NCBI GenBank assembly: GCA_050014595.1
Contig: JBEKDA010000002.1
Span: 62,001 to 126,000, forward strand
Direction of reading: 5' to 3'
DNA from: PALSA-129 sp050014595
GTDB taxonomy: Bacteria; Acidobacteriota; Terriglobia; Bryobacterales; Bryobacteraceae
Length of the DNA stretch: 64,000 nt
The position numbers and the translations under genes are program-made. The first letter of the stretch is position 1; each line of letters starts with the position of its first letter. This document shows positions 23,384-33,900 of this stretch, in pieces. Below the pieces are notes generated by a model. It searched no databases. It had not been told where the DNA came from and saw only the letters and a program-made list of their open reading frames with translations.

Positions 23384-24754
23384 ATGTCCCAAACGGCCGA
23401 ACCCCCCACGGGTCTCAAACGCGAGATGGGGCTCCGCGATGTCTCGCTCTTCGCCATCGCCTGCATCGTGAGCACGCGTTGGATTCCCGCGGCGGCGCAT
23501 GCCGGGCCCGGTTCCGTCACGTTGTGGCTGGCCGCGGCGCTGCTTTTCGCCCTGCCCCTGGCGGTGGCCGTGGGCGCGCTCGCGGTGAAGTACCCCGGCT
23601 GCGCGGGCGGCCTGTATGTCTGGACGCGCGGCGATTTTGGCCCTTGGCACGGCTTCCTCTGTTTCTGGGTTTATTGGATGGGCATCGCCTTCTTGCTCCC
23701 CACCGCCGCGCTCTTCTATATGGGCGCTGGCTTCTTCGCGCTGGGTCCCCACTACGCCCATCTGGCCGATAGCCGCGCCGCCCTGCTGGCTGCGGCGCTG
23801 GTGGCCATCTGGGTGGCGCTGACCACCAACCTGCTGGGCGTGGGCATCGGCAAGTGGACCCAAAACGTGGGCGCCGCGGCCACTTGGGCACTCGGAATTC
23901 TGCTGGTTGTACTGGCGTCGCTGGTGGGCGGAAAGCGCGGCGTGGCCACCAGGATCGACGTGATCCCAAAATGGGATTGGAGCACCGTGAGTTTCTGGTC
24001 CGCCATTGCCTACGCCCTGTCGGGCATGGAGATGGCCGCCATGATGGGCGCGGAAATCCACGATCCCGTGCGCACGCTGCGGCGCGCCGGTTGGATCGCC
24101 TCGGGCTTCGCCACGGTCTTCTACGCCGCCACCACGATCGCCATGCTGGTGTTGTTGCGGCCGGAGAAGATCAGCGAGTTGAATGGCCTCGCGCAAGCCG
24201 GAGAATCGGCCGGCCTGGCGCTGGGCGTCTTGTGGCTCCCGCCGGTTCTGGCGGTGCTGGTGATGGCAAGCGCGGTCGGCCAGTTCGGCGGAGTGGGAAG
24301 CTCCGTCTCGCGCCTGCCCTTCGCCGCCGGGGTGGACCACCTGTTGCCGGCGGCCTTTGGAAAAGTGCATCCCCGCTGGGGCACGCCGCACGTTTCCATC
24401 CTGACGTTCGGCTGCGTGGCGTCATTTCTGCTGGTGGTGTTTCAACTGGGCGACAGCCTGCGCGCGGCCTACCAGGAGCTGATTTCCCTGATGGTCATCA
24501 CCGGCTTCCTGCCGTACCTGTACATTTTCGGCAGCGCCTGGAAGTGCGGGAAGCGGCTGAGCGCACTCTCCGGGTGGGCCATCACGACGCTGGCGATCCT
24601 GTGCTCGGTAGTGCCGACGGCGGAGATCACCAATGTCTGGCTGTTCGAAGGGAAACTGGCGCTGGGGACGCTGGCGGTGGTGGCATCGGCATGGCTGGTG
24701 TATCTGAGAAACGCGGAGCCGCGGCCCGTCCCGGTCCGCATCGATTCCCGATGA
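23384..24754 (+). CDS. APC superfamily amino-acid permease
   Basis: A 456-residue protein with about 12 membrane segments. The first helix, 'LFAIACIVSTRWIPAAAHAG', holds the unwound substrate site of APC transporters, and 'AIAYALSGMEMAAMMGAEI' corresponds to TM6. Closest in style to the amino-acid/polyamine antiporter group. The start is ATG 23384, where the typical N-terminus 'GLKREMGLRDVSLFAIA' begins. No ribosome site precedes it; TACACT lies six bases upstream, so a leaderless transcript is possible. It follows the aminotransferase by 118 bases. Confidence 0.85.
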   Translation: MSQTAEPPTGLKREMGLRDVSLFAIACIVSTRWIPAAAHAGPGSVTLWLAAALLFALPLAVAVGALAVKYPGCAGGLYVWTRGDFGPWHGFLCFWVYWMGIAFLLPTAALFYMGAGFFALGPHYAHLADSRAALLAAALVAIWVALTTNLLGVGIGKWTQNVGAAATWALGILLVVLASLVGGKRGVATRIDVIPKWDWSTVSFWSAIAYALSGMEMAAMMGAEIHDPVRTLRRAGWIASGFATVFYAATTIAMLVLLRPEKISELNGLAQAGESAGLALGVLWLPPVLAVLVMASAVGQFGGVGSSVSRLPFAAGVDHLLPAAFGKVHPRWGTPHVSILTFGCVASFLLVVFQLGDSLRAAYQELISLMVITGFLPYLYIFGSAWKCGKRLSALSGWAITTLAILCSVVPTAEITNVWLFEGKLALGTLAVVASAWLVYLRNAEPRPVPVRIDSR

Positions 24755-24758
24755 GTCG

Positions 24759-24976
24759 CTATTTCAACTGGATCATCTTGCGGCCTTCGAAGGTATAGAT
24801 ATAGTCCATCTCCGCTAACTGTTGCCCGGTTAGTGGACCCTGGGCTTGCACGTGGACCTGTGTACTGAGATCGTGAACCCATAGTTGAGCCAGACAGCAA
24901 AATCGCGGAGGAAATTCTGCTCAGCCGGGTCGTGCGATGCGGCCCGTCGCCAGCCCTGTCGGATACTGCGTTCACT
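24759..24976 (-). pseudogene. Frameshifted remnant of an unrecognised gene
   Basis: Two minus-strand frames together read like a protein end. The upstream frame gives 'DPAEQNFLRDFAVWLNYGF'; then, after a shift, a second frame gives 'GPLTGQQLAEMDYIYTFEG' and ends with a stop at 24759-24761. Neither frame has a plausible start. No family is recognised. It fills the otherwise empty 285 bases between the permease and the ADOP gene. Confidence 0.35.
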
Positions 24977-25039
24977 CTAAGAATGCTAACAGGAATTCAC
25001 GCGCGGGCCGACGAAGTGGTGGCTTCCGCCGGCGACCCG

Positions 25040-27667
25040 TCACGTGTAATGCAGCCGGCGCGCGGCATCCACGCGGGCCGCCCGCCACGCCGGAACCACC
25101 GTCGCGGCGAGCGCAATCGCCATCACGGCGAGAGCGGCGGCGATCATTGTCGCGGGATTGCGCGGCGGTATGCCGAAGACCAGGTCCTCCAGGGTTCGCG
25201 CCGCGGCCCATCCGCCGGCTACGCCGAAAGCCACTCCGACGAGCGCCAGGCGCAGCGCATGGAAGCTGGTCCAGCGCAAGATGGTGGAGGGGCTTGCCCC
25301 CAGCGCCAGGCGCAGGGCAATCTCCGATTCGCGGCTGGTCACCCAGTAGCTCAGCAGTCCGTAGATACCGATGGCTGCGAGCATCACCGCGAGTCCCGCG
25401 AACAGCGTGAGCAACAGCGTGCTGAAGCGGCGCCGCGCCAGGCCGGCGCCCAGCGATTCTTCGAGCGCGCCGAATTGCTGTAAAGGCAGGTTGCGGTCGA
25501 GCGCCAGGACGCGGCTACGGACAGCGGTCATCAACCTTGCCGGGTCTCCCGCGGCGCGAATCAGGATGGTCCTATTGCTATCGTTCATTTGCGACGAAGG
25601 CCGGCAGATGTCGGCGGACGGCTGCGAATCGAGGCCGAATTGCCTCACATCCCCGGCCACACCCACCACCTCCAGCAGGCCTCCTTCCTGGTAGGGCCCG
25701 CCCACTTTGATCTGATGACCGACGGCCGACTCATTCGGCCACCACGCGCGGGCCAGCGTCTCATTCACGATGGCGACTTTGGGGCCCGCGGCCCCGTCGG
25801 ACTCATTGAACTCGCGCCCCTGGCGAATGGGAATTCGCATCATCCGGAAATAGCCGGCATCGGCGCTATCGAAAAGCGCGATGGGCACTTCGTTCTGCGC
25901 GGGCACGGGACGTCCGGGGATCGAATAGAACCAGTCGCCGCAGTCGCCCGCGCCGGGCGGGCAGCTCACCGAGTTGGCGTCCACAACGCCGGGAAGCCGG
26001 CGCAGATCGGTCAGCAGCCGGGTGTAGAACCCGCTGATTGCCTCCGGTGAGCCGTAAGCCTTCGATGGCAACTGTAGAGAGAAGGCAAGCACGCGTTGCG
26101 GGTCGAAGCCCGGACTGCTCCTCTGGGCGGCGATCAGGCTGCGCAACAGAAGTCCGGAGCCGAAGGCCAGCACGAAGGTCAGCGCCACTTCGGCAATCAC
26201 CAGAAGATTGCGCAACGCCTGGCGTGGCTTGCTCCCGCCCGCCATGCGCGCACCTTCCTTGAGCGCCGTCGTGAGGTCGATTTTGCCGGCTACCATCACC
26301 GGCGCGAGACCGGCGAGTAGTCCAGCGGCAAGCGTGATGCCGCCTGCGAAGAGCAGCACCGGTAGATCCACGGTGGTCCCGGCGAGGCGCGGGATATCGG
26401 TGGGCGCCGCGCCGATCAGCAGGCGCAGCCCCCAGTAGGCGAAAGCCACACCGGCCGCGCCGCCCACCGCCGCGATCACCACGTTCTCGGTGAGCAATTG
26501 GCGCACTAGGCGAAGGCGCCCGGCTCCGATGGCTTTTCGCACCGCCAGTTCGCCGGCGCGCGCCGTGTTGCGGGCCAGCAGCAGGCTCGCCACATTCGCG
26601 CAGGCGATCAGTAGAATCAGCACCGCCGAGCCCATCAGCACCAGCAGCGTCCCGCGCATGTCCCCGGTGCTGTATTCCGCGAAGAAGACGCCGGAACTGC
26701 GGTGTTCGTTCTCCGGGCCGGGGTCGACTTCCGCCAGGTGACGCATGATGGCGTCCAGATCCGAGCGTGCGGCCGCCAGAGCGACTCCGCGTTTCAATCG
26801 TCCGAGGGCGCTGATCGATCCGTGCTGCCCGCGGTTCACCGTGTTGCCGCCGGCCCTGCCTAGCGGCAGGTAGTAATCCACCCGCCACGGTTCCCACAGC
26901 GGCGCCGCCACGCCGGTCACCTCGTAGGGAGCGCCGTTGAGCGTGAGAATCACGCCCACGATGTGCGGATCTCCGCCGAGCTGGCTAGCCCAGAAGCGGT
27001 GATTCAAGACGATGGTGGCCGGCGTGCCGGGCCGGTCATCCGCCTGGTCGAAAAGGCGGCCCAGTACCGGACGCATGCCGAGCAGCGCGAAGTAGGGAGC
27101 AGTCACCATCAGGCCGCGCGTCACCTCCGGCTCGCCGCGGCCCGTCAGCGTGCGGTCAGTGAATTGGTACGCGGCCATCTCCTCAAAGGTGTGATTGCCT
27201 TCGCGCCAGTATTTGAAATTGCCCCAAGAGACACTGAAGGACGTCTTGGCGTTGGCCTCACGGAACCGCACCAGGCGCTCCGCATCGGGGTAGGGCAGGG
27301 GCTTCAGCAGAACCGCATGGACGACGCTGAAGATCGCCGTGTTCACCCCGACACCCAGCGCGAAGGTCAGAATCACCACCACCGAGAAGGCCGGCGCCCG
27401 GCGCATGGCGCGGAAACCGTAACGAATATCGTTGAGAAAACTCTCAAGCGAAGGAAATCCCCAGGCGTCGCGGGCCCGTTCCGCTACCAGAGTGCTGTTC
27501 CCGAAGTGACGGCGGGCCGCGGCGCGGGCTTGCTCGGAGCTCATGCCTCGCTCGATGTTGCTCTCCGTTTCGATCTCGAGGTTGCTGCGCATTTCTTCCG
27601 CGAGATCCTCGGCAATTCCCGGGCGCCCCTTCATCCAGGCGCGGAATCGGGTCCACCATTGGCGCAT
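25040..27667 (-). CDS. ADOP-type MacB/FtsX-like permease, second copy
   Basis: An 875-residue permease of the same kind as at 1351-3993. It has an N-terminal helical head ('GIAEDLAEEMRSNLEIETES', residues about 17-36), the first core starting 'MRRAPAFSVVVILTFALGVG', a second FtsX unit with 'TSRESEIALRLALGASPSTI', and no ATPase. The C-terminus ends 'RVDAARRLHYT', a degenerate form of the usual end. Its start lies four bases after the stop of its PadR gene. Sequence divergence from the first copy is large, so these are separate family members, not a recent duplication. Confidence 0.88.
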   Translation of the reverse strand: MRQWWTRFRAWMKGRPGIAEDLAEEMRSNLEIETESNIERGMSSEQARAAARRHFGNSTLVAERARDAWGFPSLESFLNDIRYGFRAMRRAPAFSVVVILTFALGVGVNTAIFSVVHAVLLKPLPYPDAERLVRFREANAKTSFSVSWGNFKYWREGNHTFEEMAAYQFTDRTLTGRGEPEVTRGLMVTAPYFALLGMRPVLGRLFDQADDRPGTPATIVLNHRFWASQLGGDPHIVGVILTLNGAPYEVTGVAAPLWEPWRVDYYLPLGRAGGNTVNRGQHGSISALGRLKRGVALAAARSDLDAIMRHLAEVDPGPENEHRSSGVFFAEYSTGDMRGTLLVLMGSAVLILLIACANVASLLLARNTARAGELAVRKAIGAGRLRLVRQLLTENVVIAAVGGAAGVAFAYWGLRLLIGAAPTDIPRLAGTTVDLPVLLFAGGITLAAGLLAGLAPVMVAGKIDLTTALKEGARMAGGSKPRQALRNLLVIAEVALTFVLAFGSGLLLRSLIAAQRSSPGFDPQRVLAFSLQLPSKAYGSPEAISGFYTRLLTDLRRLPGVVDANSVSCPPGAGDCGDWFYSIPGRPVPAQNEVPIALFDSADAGYFRMMRIPIRQGREFNESDGAAGPKVAIVNETLARAWWPNESAVGHQIKVGGPYQEGGLLEVVGVAGDVRQFGLDSQPSADICRPSSQMNDSNRTILIRAAGDPARLMTAVRSRVLALDRNLPLQQFGALEESLGAGLARRRFSTLLLTLFAGLAVMLAAIGIYGLLSYWVTSRESEIALRLALGASPSTILRWTSFHALRLALVGVAFGVAGGWAAARTLEDLVFGIPPRNPATMIAAALAVMAIALAATVVPAWRAARVDAARRLHYT

Positions 27668-27671
27668 ACCG

Positions 27672-28022
27672 TCATCCCTCCGGGCTCAGCACGCGGCTCA
27701 TCGCGACCACGAACCGCTGCCATTTGGAACTCTCTTCCACCAGTTGTTTGCGGCCAAGCGGCGTTAGCCGGTAATACCTTGCGCGACGCGCATTCGGCGA
27801 CATCTTCCACTGCGCCGTCAACCATCGGCGCTGCAGCAGCCGCTGCAAGGCCGGGTAAAGCGAGCCGTTATCCACCACGAATTCATTCCCGGATTGCTGT
27901 TCGAGAAACTGGCCAATTCCATAGGCGTGATTTGGCTCCGCCTGGAGACTGCGCAAAATGAGCACCTCGAGCGTCCCCTGCAGGAATTCCATTCGTTCCA
28001 GTGGATTGCCTACCGTAGACAT
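27672..28022 (-). CDS. PadR family transcriptional regulator, second copy
   Basis: A 116-residue PadR protein: 'FLQGTLEVLILRSLQ', 'HAYGIGQFLEQQ', 'VDNGSLYPALQRLLQRRWL' and 'RARYYRLTPLGRKQLVEE'. ATG 28022 is chosen because a strong promoter ends six bases upstream, which would give a leaderless mRNA. Longer in-frame extension upstream has no PadR similarity. It precedes the ADOP gene and probably represses both. Confidence 0.88.
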   Translation of the reverse strand: MSTVGNPLERMEFLQGTLEVLILRSLQAEPNHAYGIGQFLEQQSGNEFVVDNGSLYPALQRLLQRRWLTAQWKMSPNARRARYYRLTPLGRKQLVEESSKWQRFVVAMSRVLSPEG

Positions 28023-28028
28023 ACTACC

Positions 28029-28058
28029 TATATACAAGAGCTCACCCTCGGTTGTCAA
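28029..28058 (-). promoter_or_regulatory. Promoter of the second padR-ADOP operon
   Basis: On the minus strand a perfect TTGACA (28058-28053) is 18 bases from TATATA (28034-28029), six bases before the PadR ATG. The start of transcription should fall at or near the ATG. The AT-rich TATATAGGTAGTAT stretch may also be the PadR site. Confidence 0.6.
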
Positions 28059-28155
28059 GCCCAAACTCCCGGCAAGCGCTTGCGGCCGCCTCACCGCGGG
28101 CCGCGTCACATTGTAGAATTGGGGAGCGGAACGCGAAAGATCATCTGCAATCGCC

Positions 28156-28566
28156 ATGGCTGACGACCGGACGGCGCTCGAAAGCGAAGCGCGCCATTTC
28201 CACGCCTTGTTCTTCCGCCGCCCGTTGCCCGGTCCCGTTGTGGAGCGGTACGTGGCGGCCAACCACCTCTGTTTTCCCGCGCTGGACCCTAAAGCGCGGG
28301 AGATGGTGGCGACCATCGTAACGCGGCGGCTCGATGCGGAGGCCATCGAATTGGCCCTGCGCCTGCGAAAAGGCAGCCGCGTGCTGACCGGCAAAATTCA
28401 AATCCTCTTTTACCTGGTGGAGGTCCGTTCGGAATACTACGGGTACTTCATCAACCAGGCACCCGGCTGGTGGAGCGCCGTGCTGCGGTTGCTCGGAGCA
28501 GCCGTGCGCACGGGTTGGAAATGCGCGAAAGGCTTGTACCTGGTGTGGAGATACGACTTTGTATGA
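28156..28566 (+). CDS. Hypothetical protein coupled to GMC oxidoreductase
   Basis: A 136-residue protein not recognised. It begins with a soluble helical region ('VVERYVAANHLCFPALDP') and ends with a hydrophobic helix ('WWSAVLRLLGAAVRTGW', residues about 103-119) and an aromatic tail. Its stop overlaps the TTG start of the oxidoreductase by eight bases, so it is translationally coupled. A small-subunit role for the oxidoreductase, by analogy with gluconate-dehydrogenase-type complexes, is possible but unproven. Confidence 0.6.
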   Translation: MADDRTALESEARHFHALFFRRPLPGPVVERYVAANHLCFPALDPKAREMVATIVTRRLDAEAIELALRLRKGSRVLTGKIQILFYLVEVRSEYYGYFINQAPGWWSAVLRLLGAAVRTGWKCAKGLYLVWRYDFV

Positions 28567-30130
28567 TGCGGTGATTGTGGGCTCGGGCCCCGCCGGCGCG
28601 TTTTCGGCCTATGCGCTGCAGGGCCGCAATGTGCTGATTCTGGACGTGGGCTACCGGCCGCCGAAGGTCTCCGATCTGGAAGGCAATCTGTACGTCTTGC
28701 GACAGCAGCGCGAGGATCTCTTTGAAGAATTGATCGGCTCCGAATTCGAGGGGCTGCACAACATCCATAAGCGAAACATCAGTCTCAAGCTCAAGTCGCC
28801 GTACATGTCTTACATCGTGCGGGACTGGGCCGAACTGATGCCGGTCCGGTCGGGTAACTTCGAGGCCGTGGCGAGTTTCGCGCTGGGCGGGCTGGCCAAT
28901 GCCTGGGGTGCGGGCGTCTTCCGCTTCACCACGAAGGATCTTGCGGGCTTCCCCATCAAGCTCGCGGACCTGGAGCCCTTCTACGACGAAATCTCCAACC
29001 ACATGGGGATCAGCGGGGCGAACGACGATCTGGCTTCCTATTTCGGCGCGGAGCCTCATTTGCTTCCGCCGATGCGTCTCACTCGGCTTGCCTCCGATAT
29101 ACTGGACAGGTTTCGCATTCGCAAGGCCGGCTTCGAACGCCAGGGGATTACCATAGGCCGTCCCCGCCTGGCGGTGCTCACCGAGCCGCATAACGGGCGC
29201 GCTGCTTATCAATACGATAACCTCGAGTTTTACCGCCCGTATAATCCCGCCATTTACAATCCTGCCTTCACCATCGATGAGTTAGCAGCTCGGAATCAGG
29301 TCACTCTACATACTGGGTATCTGGTTCATGAGTACAAAGAGCAAGACGGCGGTGTCGAAGTGACCGCGCGAAATCTAAGTACCGGCAGTTATGAGAAGTT
29401 TCTTGGCAAGAACCTGATTCTGGCGGCCGGCACGCTGGGGACGAGCAAGATCGTGCTCGAAGCCAACCGGGATTACGAGAGCCGTCTGCCGATTCTGGAC
29501 AACCCGCTGGCGTGCATTCCGCTGTTTCGGTTGAGCCGCATCGGCGCTTCCCTGGAGATCCATGACAGCGCGCTAGGCCAGCTCAACCTCATCTATCAAG
29601 ACGCCAACAGCCCCGACCTGCTCCAGGGCACTATCTACGGGACCACTGGCCCGCTGCGCTCGGACGTACTCTTTCAATTCCCCTTGAGCATCTGGGCAAA
29701 CCTTACGTGGGCGCGCTACCTGTCTCCGGCCATGGCGCTCCTGATGCTCTTCTATCCCGGCTCGAACGATTCGTCCAACTACATCCGCCTCAAGCCGGAT
29801 GGCGCGCTCGACATCAACTACGAATGGAAGAGCAACCAGGTCGCGGAGCGCCGGCTGATCCGGGCTTTTCGCCGGATCGGTTATTTCAGCGCCGCTGCGC
29901 TGTGCCAGTATCCCGCCATGGGCAGTAGCCTGCACTACGCCGGCACGCTTCCGATGAAGACCAATGCGGGCTGCTATCAGACCGGCGCGGATGGACGGCT
30001 GTACGGGACCAAAGCGGTTTATGTCGCCGATGGCGCTTGTTTCAGTGCATTGCCGGCCAAGAATCTAACTTTCACGATTATGGCCAACGCGCTCCGCATC
30101 GCTCGAAAAGTGAGGACTTCGTTGGAGTGA
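28559..30130 (+). CDS. GMC-family FAD-dependent oxidoreductase
   Basis: A 523-residue flavoprotein. The dinucleotide motif is at the N-terminus ('VIVGSGPAGAFSAYAL', residues about 5-20), and the C-terminal GMC region has 'GSSLHYAGTLPM' (conserved His) and 'ADGACFSALPAKNLTF'. GMC enzymes oxidise alcohols, often sugars. TTG 28559 is the only start that keeps the FAD motif in place. It overlaps the gene before it and the epimerase after it (GTGA), forming a three-gene unit likely devoted to a sugar or polysaccharide intermediate. Confidence 0.8.
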   Translation: MYDAVIVGSGPAGAFSAYALQGRNVLILDVGYRPPKVSDLEGNLYVLRQQREDLFEELIGSEFEGLHNIHKRNISLKLKSPYMSYIVRDWAELMPVRSGNFEAVASFALGGLANAWGAGVFRFTTKDLAGFPIKLADLEPFYDEISNHMGISGANDDLASYFGAEPHLLPPMRLTRLASDILDRFRIRKAGFERQGITIGRPRLAVLTEPHNGRAAYQYDNLEFYRPYNPAIYNPAFTIDELAARNQVTLHTGYLVHEYKEQDGGVEVTARNLSTGSYEKFLGKNLILAAGTLGTSKIVLEANRDYESRLPILDNPLACIPLFRLSRIGASLEIHDSALGQLNLIYQDANSPDLLQGTIYGTTGPLRSDVLFQFPLSIWANLTWARYLSPAMALLMLFYPGSNDSSNYIRLKPDGALDINYEWKSNQVAERRLIRAFRRIGYFSAAALCQYPAMGSSLHYAGTLPMKTNAGCYQTGADGRLYGTKAVYVADGACFSALPAKNLTFTIMANALRIARKVRTSLE

Positions 30131-30993
30131 AACTCTTTCTCACTGGCGTGGGCGGCTTCCTGGGATCTCATCTGGCTGCGCACTGGGCGGCGTCAGGGCA
30201 CGAGGTCTATGGAGCCAGCCGCTCCGGTGCTGTCGTGCCGAGGTTACGCCACGTGACGCGCCGCGTGGTGCCATTCACTCTCGGCGAGGCCATCCATCCG
30301 GAAGATCTGGCGGCCGTGGATATCGTGGTGCACCTTGCCTACGACCGCCAGGCCTCGCTCGACGTGAACGTGGAAGGCACCAAGTTGGTGTATGCAGCGG
30401 CCAAGGCCGCCGGTGTGCCGCGCCAGATCTTTGTCAGTTCCTATTCCGCGCGACCCGAGTCCATGGCCGGGTATGGACGATTGAAGCGTCAACTGGAGAC
30501 GTATTTTCTGGACCGTGGCGAAACCATCGTGCGTCCGGGCTTAGTAGTCGGCAACGGCGGTCTCTTTTTTCGCAACATGCGCAAAATCCTCACGAGTCCC
30601 GTCATGCCGTTGCTCGATGGGGGGCGTGACTTGCTGCCCGTGGTCGCGGTCGAGGACCTCGCCGTTGCCATGACGATATTACTCGGAAGCCGCGTGGGAG
30701 CCTACAACCTCTTCAATCCGGAGCTGGTGACGATGCGGCGATTTATCGAAACTATCAATCGCGCCGGCGGGCACCGGGCGCTTTATTTCAACATCCCGCT
30801 AAGTTGGGCTATCAGCCTGTTATCGCTATCTGAGAAGCTGCGGATCAAGCTGCCAATCGATTCTGATAACCTGCGGGCACTGAAGCAGAATCAAGAGTGC
30901 ATTCATAAGTCAGACCTTGAGACACTGGTACCCGCGTACCGCCCCTTTGAGGAGATGATCGCGGCGGCCGTCGCGGCTGCTACTCCACGGTGA
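30127..30993 (+). CDS. NAD-dependent epimerase/dehydratase (extended SDR)
   Basis: A 288-residue extended short-chain dehydrogenase. The Rossmann motif 'TGVGGFLGSHLAAHW' starts at residue 6, and the catalytic Ser ('VSSYSA') and YxxxK ('YGRLK', Y116/K120) are present. Such enzymes act on nucleotide sugars or related alcohols. The GTG start overlaps the oxidoreductase stop by four bases. Its 3' end overlaps the convergent glycosyltransferase gene by 14 bases. Confidence 0.82.
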   Translation: MKLFLTGVGGFLGSHLAAHWAASGHEVYGASRSGAVVPRLRHVTRRVVPFTLGEAIHPEDLAAVDIVVHLAYDRQASLDVNVEGTKLVYAAAKAAGVPRQIFVSSYSARPESMAGYGRLKRQLETYFLDRGETIVRPGLVVGNGGLFFRNMRKILTSPVMPLLDGGRDLLPVVAVEDLAVAMTILLGSRVGAYNLFNPELVTMRRFIETINRAGGHRALYFNIPLSWAISLLSLSEKLRIKLPIDSDNLRALKQNQECIHKSDLETLVPAYRPFEEMIAAAVAAATPR

Positions 30994-33900
30994 AGGAATC
31001 CAGGTCGATAAACCGGCCCGCGGATTTCGGATTAGCCCGGCCCACCACGCGGATCACCGCCACGTGCTTACCGGCCGTGAAGCAGCAGAAGCGCGTGTGC
31101 GTCTGCCACTCGATGTCGGGGGAATAGAGATCGACGGTGCTCTGGCTGATGCCGTCGATGATCACTTCCGCCAAGCCGCGATTCGGCGCCTTGGTGTACG
31201 CGTACGTCAGCGCCCTTCCCTCAAACACGATCTGCGCCTCGCTGCCTGGGATATCGGAATAACTGATGGTATGGCGGTCCGGGCCGTCGAAATTGGTGCT
31301 TTTGGTCCAGTCGCCGCGGAAGATCAGCGCCGGGTCGAAATCGTCGTAGAACCCGGCTGAGACTACCACGGCGGCGCGTGCCTGCTGCGGGCGGCAGGCA
31401 GGCTGCAGGTGCGCCAGGTATTGATTGCCCAGTTCGTACTCCGCCTCCGTGCAACGCTCCAGCATTTCCCGCAGCGCGGCGGGCTTCACGTCGTCTTCCA
31501 CAGCCGGCTTGGAAGCAATGAAATACTCGACGCCCCAACTCTGCATCAGGCGCACCATGTCGGGCACGTTGAGCGTATGGCGGATACTCATCAGCGTGTG
31601 GTACTGTTGCCAGTGGTTCTCGTAGATTGTGCCATTCAGGCCGGCGATCGCACTTTCGCTCGCCATCAGCACCGTGGAATTCGGATGGGCGCGATTGTAG
31701 TAAGCGATCACTTCACGGACGGGTACGGCTTCCGCCCGGAAGCGGTCTCTTTCCGCGCGCGAGAAGGGCAGGCGCAGGCAGAAATCCTTATGATAGTAAC
31801 TGGACGACGGCAGGAAGTAACTGTTTATCGCGATGCACGCCACCACAAACGCGATTAGCGCGCGATAGAGCCGGCGGTGGTCCGCCGCCCATCCCAGCAG
31901 CGCCGCGAACGTCACGCTCAGCAGAGGCAGCGCCGTGTAGAGATAGCGGGCATTCGGCTGCGAGCGCATGATGAGGAACGAGGCGCCCAGGGCCACCACC
32001 CCCGCGCTCACCGCGGGCCGTCTCCGCAAGAACAGAATCGCCACCACGGCTAGCGGAGCCAGTAACAGGTACTGAAAGCCAAAAGAGCCGTCCTGTCCTT
32101 CGTAGGTCTTACTGGAGTGAAAGGTAAGATCGAACGGCGTGTTCCAGGTCAGCGGCCGCAAGAAGCGGTGATCCACGAGGCCGGCGTCGGCAGGCAGCAA
32201 GGGCGAGGGGATCTTGTCGTACAGGAAGGGGAACAACGGGTTACCGGTTTTTGAGTAAGCGATGGCATAGGGCGGCAGCGCAGCCGCGAGCAGCAGCACC
32301 ACCGCCAGCGCGCCAACCACTGCCGGCTTGTTGCCGAGCACCTTGCGGTGGCGCGCCGCCTCCCATACGGCGAATGGCAGCGCCAGAGCCACGAAGGGTA
32401 TGGCTCCGAACTTGGTGGCGAGCGCCGTTCCGCCCAACACCGCGGCAACGTACAGCAATCGCTTCTCTCCGCTGTCACCGAAGCGCCAGATGGCTGCCAT
32501 CAGGCCCAGGATCATGGCGGTCATCAGGTTCTCCACGAAGAGCGAGCCAGTGACCAGTTGCACCAGCGGAGTGGTGGCGAACAGCGCCATCAGAAGGAAC
32601 GTGGCGCCGCGCGTCAGCCAACGGCGCATGGCGTAATACAGCAGCGCCTCGATCCCGAGCAGCATCGTAAAATCGATCAGACGCGCGGCGTACTCGCCGC
32701 CCAGAAGATAAGTGATGGTGTAAGTGAAGTCGGCGCCCATGGGCATCACCGCCCACAGGAAGCGGTTGGGCTGGTAAGTCAGTGCATGGTTGGCGGCGAT
32801 GTTGGCGGGAATCGCCAGGTGCATGGCCAGGCCATCCGCGCCGGTTTCCGGCATGAGCGCTACGAACCAGTGCGCCAGCAGGAAGAAGACCAGGATCGCG
32901 AAGGCCGCGCGTTCGCCCGGGCGACGCAATTCGGCGGTGCGCAGCAGGTCGACCCAACGGGTCAGACGCCGCCATGCGCCGCGCAGGTCCAGCAGGATGG
33001 GAATGGCGAGCAGAACCGCCCAGGCCGCCGCGTAATTCACGGGAAGCCGCGCCAGGCAGTACATCAGAAAGATCCACACAGCCATCCCGAGCAGCGTGGA
33101 GAAGAGCTGCGACTGCGTGTCGTCGCCGTGCTTGGGGCCCAGCAGCCGGGAACCGAGAGCGCACGAGGAGACCAGGAAGAAGGTCACCGCCAGCAACGCC
33201 TGCGGGCCCACCGACACGGCTGTGCCGACCGCGGCGAGCCCGGCGATGAGACCGGCGAAACTCCAAGGCAGCAGCAGCAGAACCGGGACGGACACTCCCA
33301 GGTACATGCCGATGAATCGCGTGAAGCGCTTGATCCCGATGGGCAGCCAGATCTCCTGCGAGAACAAGTTGCCGGCGCGGAAACCGTAGACTTCCATCGC
33401 CAGCACGCCAAGCGAAATCAGCACCACCGCTGTGGAAACCAGGCGGGTCGGAACGGCACGCGGCGGTTGCCGTTCGGCAGGAGCCGCCACGGCGCCGTCG
33501 GGCTTGAAAATGAACAGGCGCTGCACCGCGAAATTGACGAAGAAGAGAACCGTCTCCACCACCAGCTTGGCGGAAACGGGGTTGATGCCAATCGTCGTGG
33601 AGAGCAGCCGGATGCCGCCGTAGGACGCCGTCCCGCTGGCCAGCACCAGCAGCAGGTATTTCGGCAGAACCTTCCTGTGCGGCTGATGCGTGTAAAACAC
33701 CGAGCTGCGCACCATCGAATAATTGAAGCTGACGGCGAACAAGCGGCCCAGCGCCTGCGAGGCCAGGATGTGGCCCCCGTGGCGGTACGCGAGGTAGAAG
33801 ATCAGGTTGTCCAGCAGCGCGGTGAGCAGCGAAACCGAGCCGAACCGCAGCAGGACGAAGTAAATCTTCATCGAATCCACGATGGGATTGAAGTGCGAGG

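Noticed and set aside
24469..24975. 168-codon minus-strand frame over the permease end
   Set aside because: Most of it is antisense to the permease, with no conserved text; only the frames described as a remnant looked protein-like.
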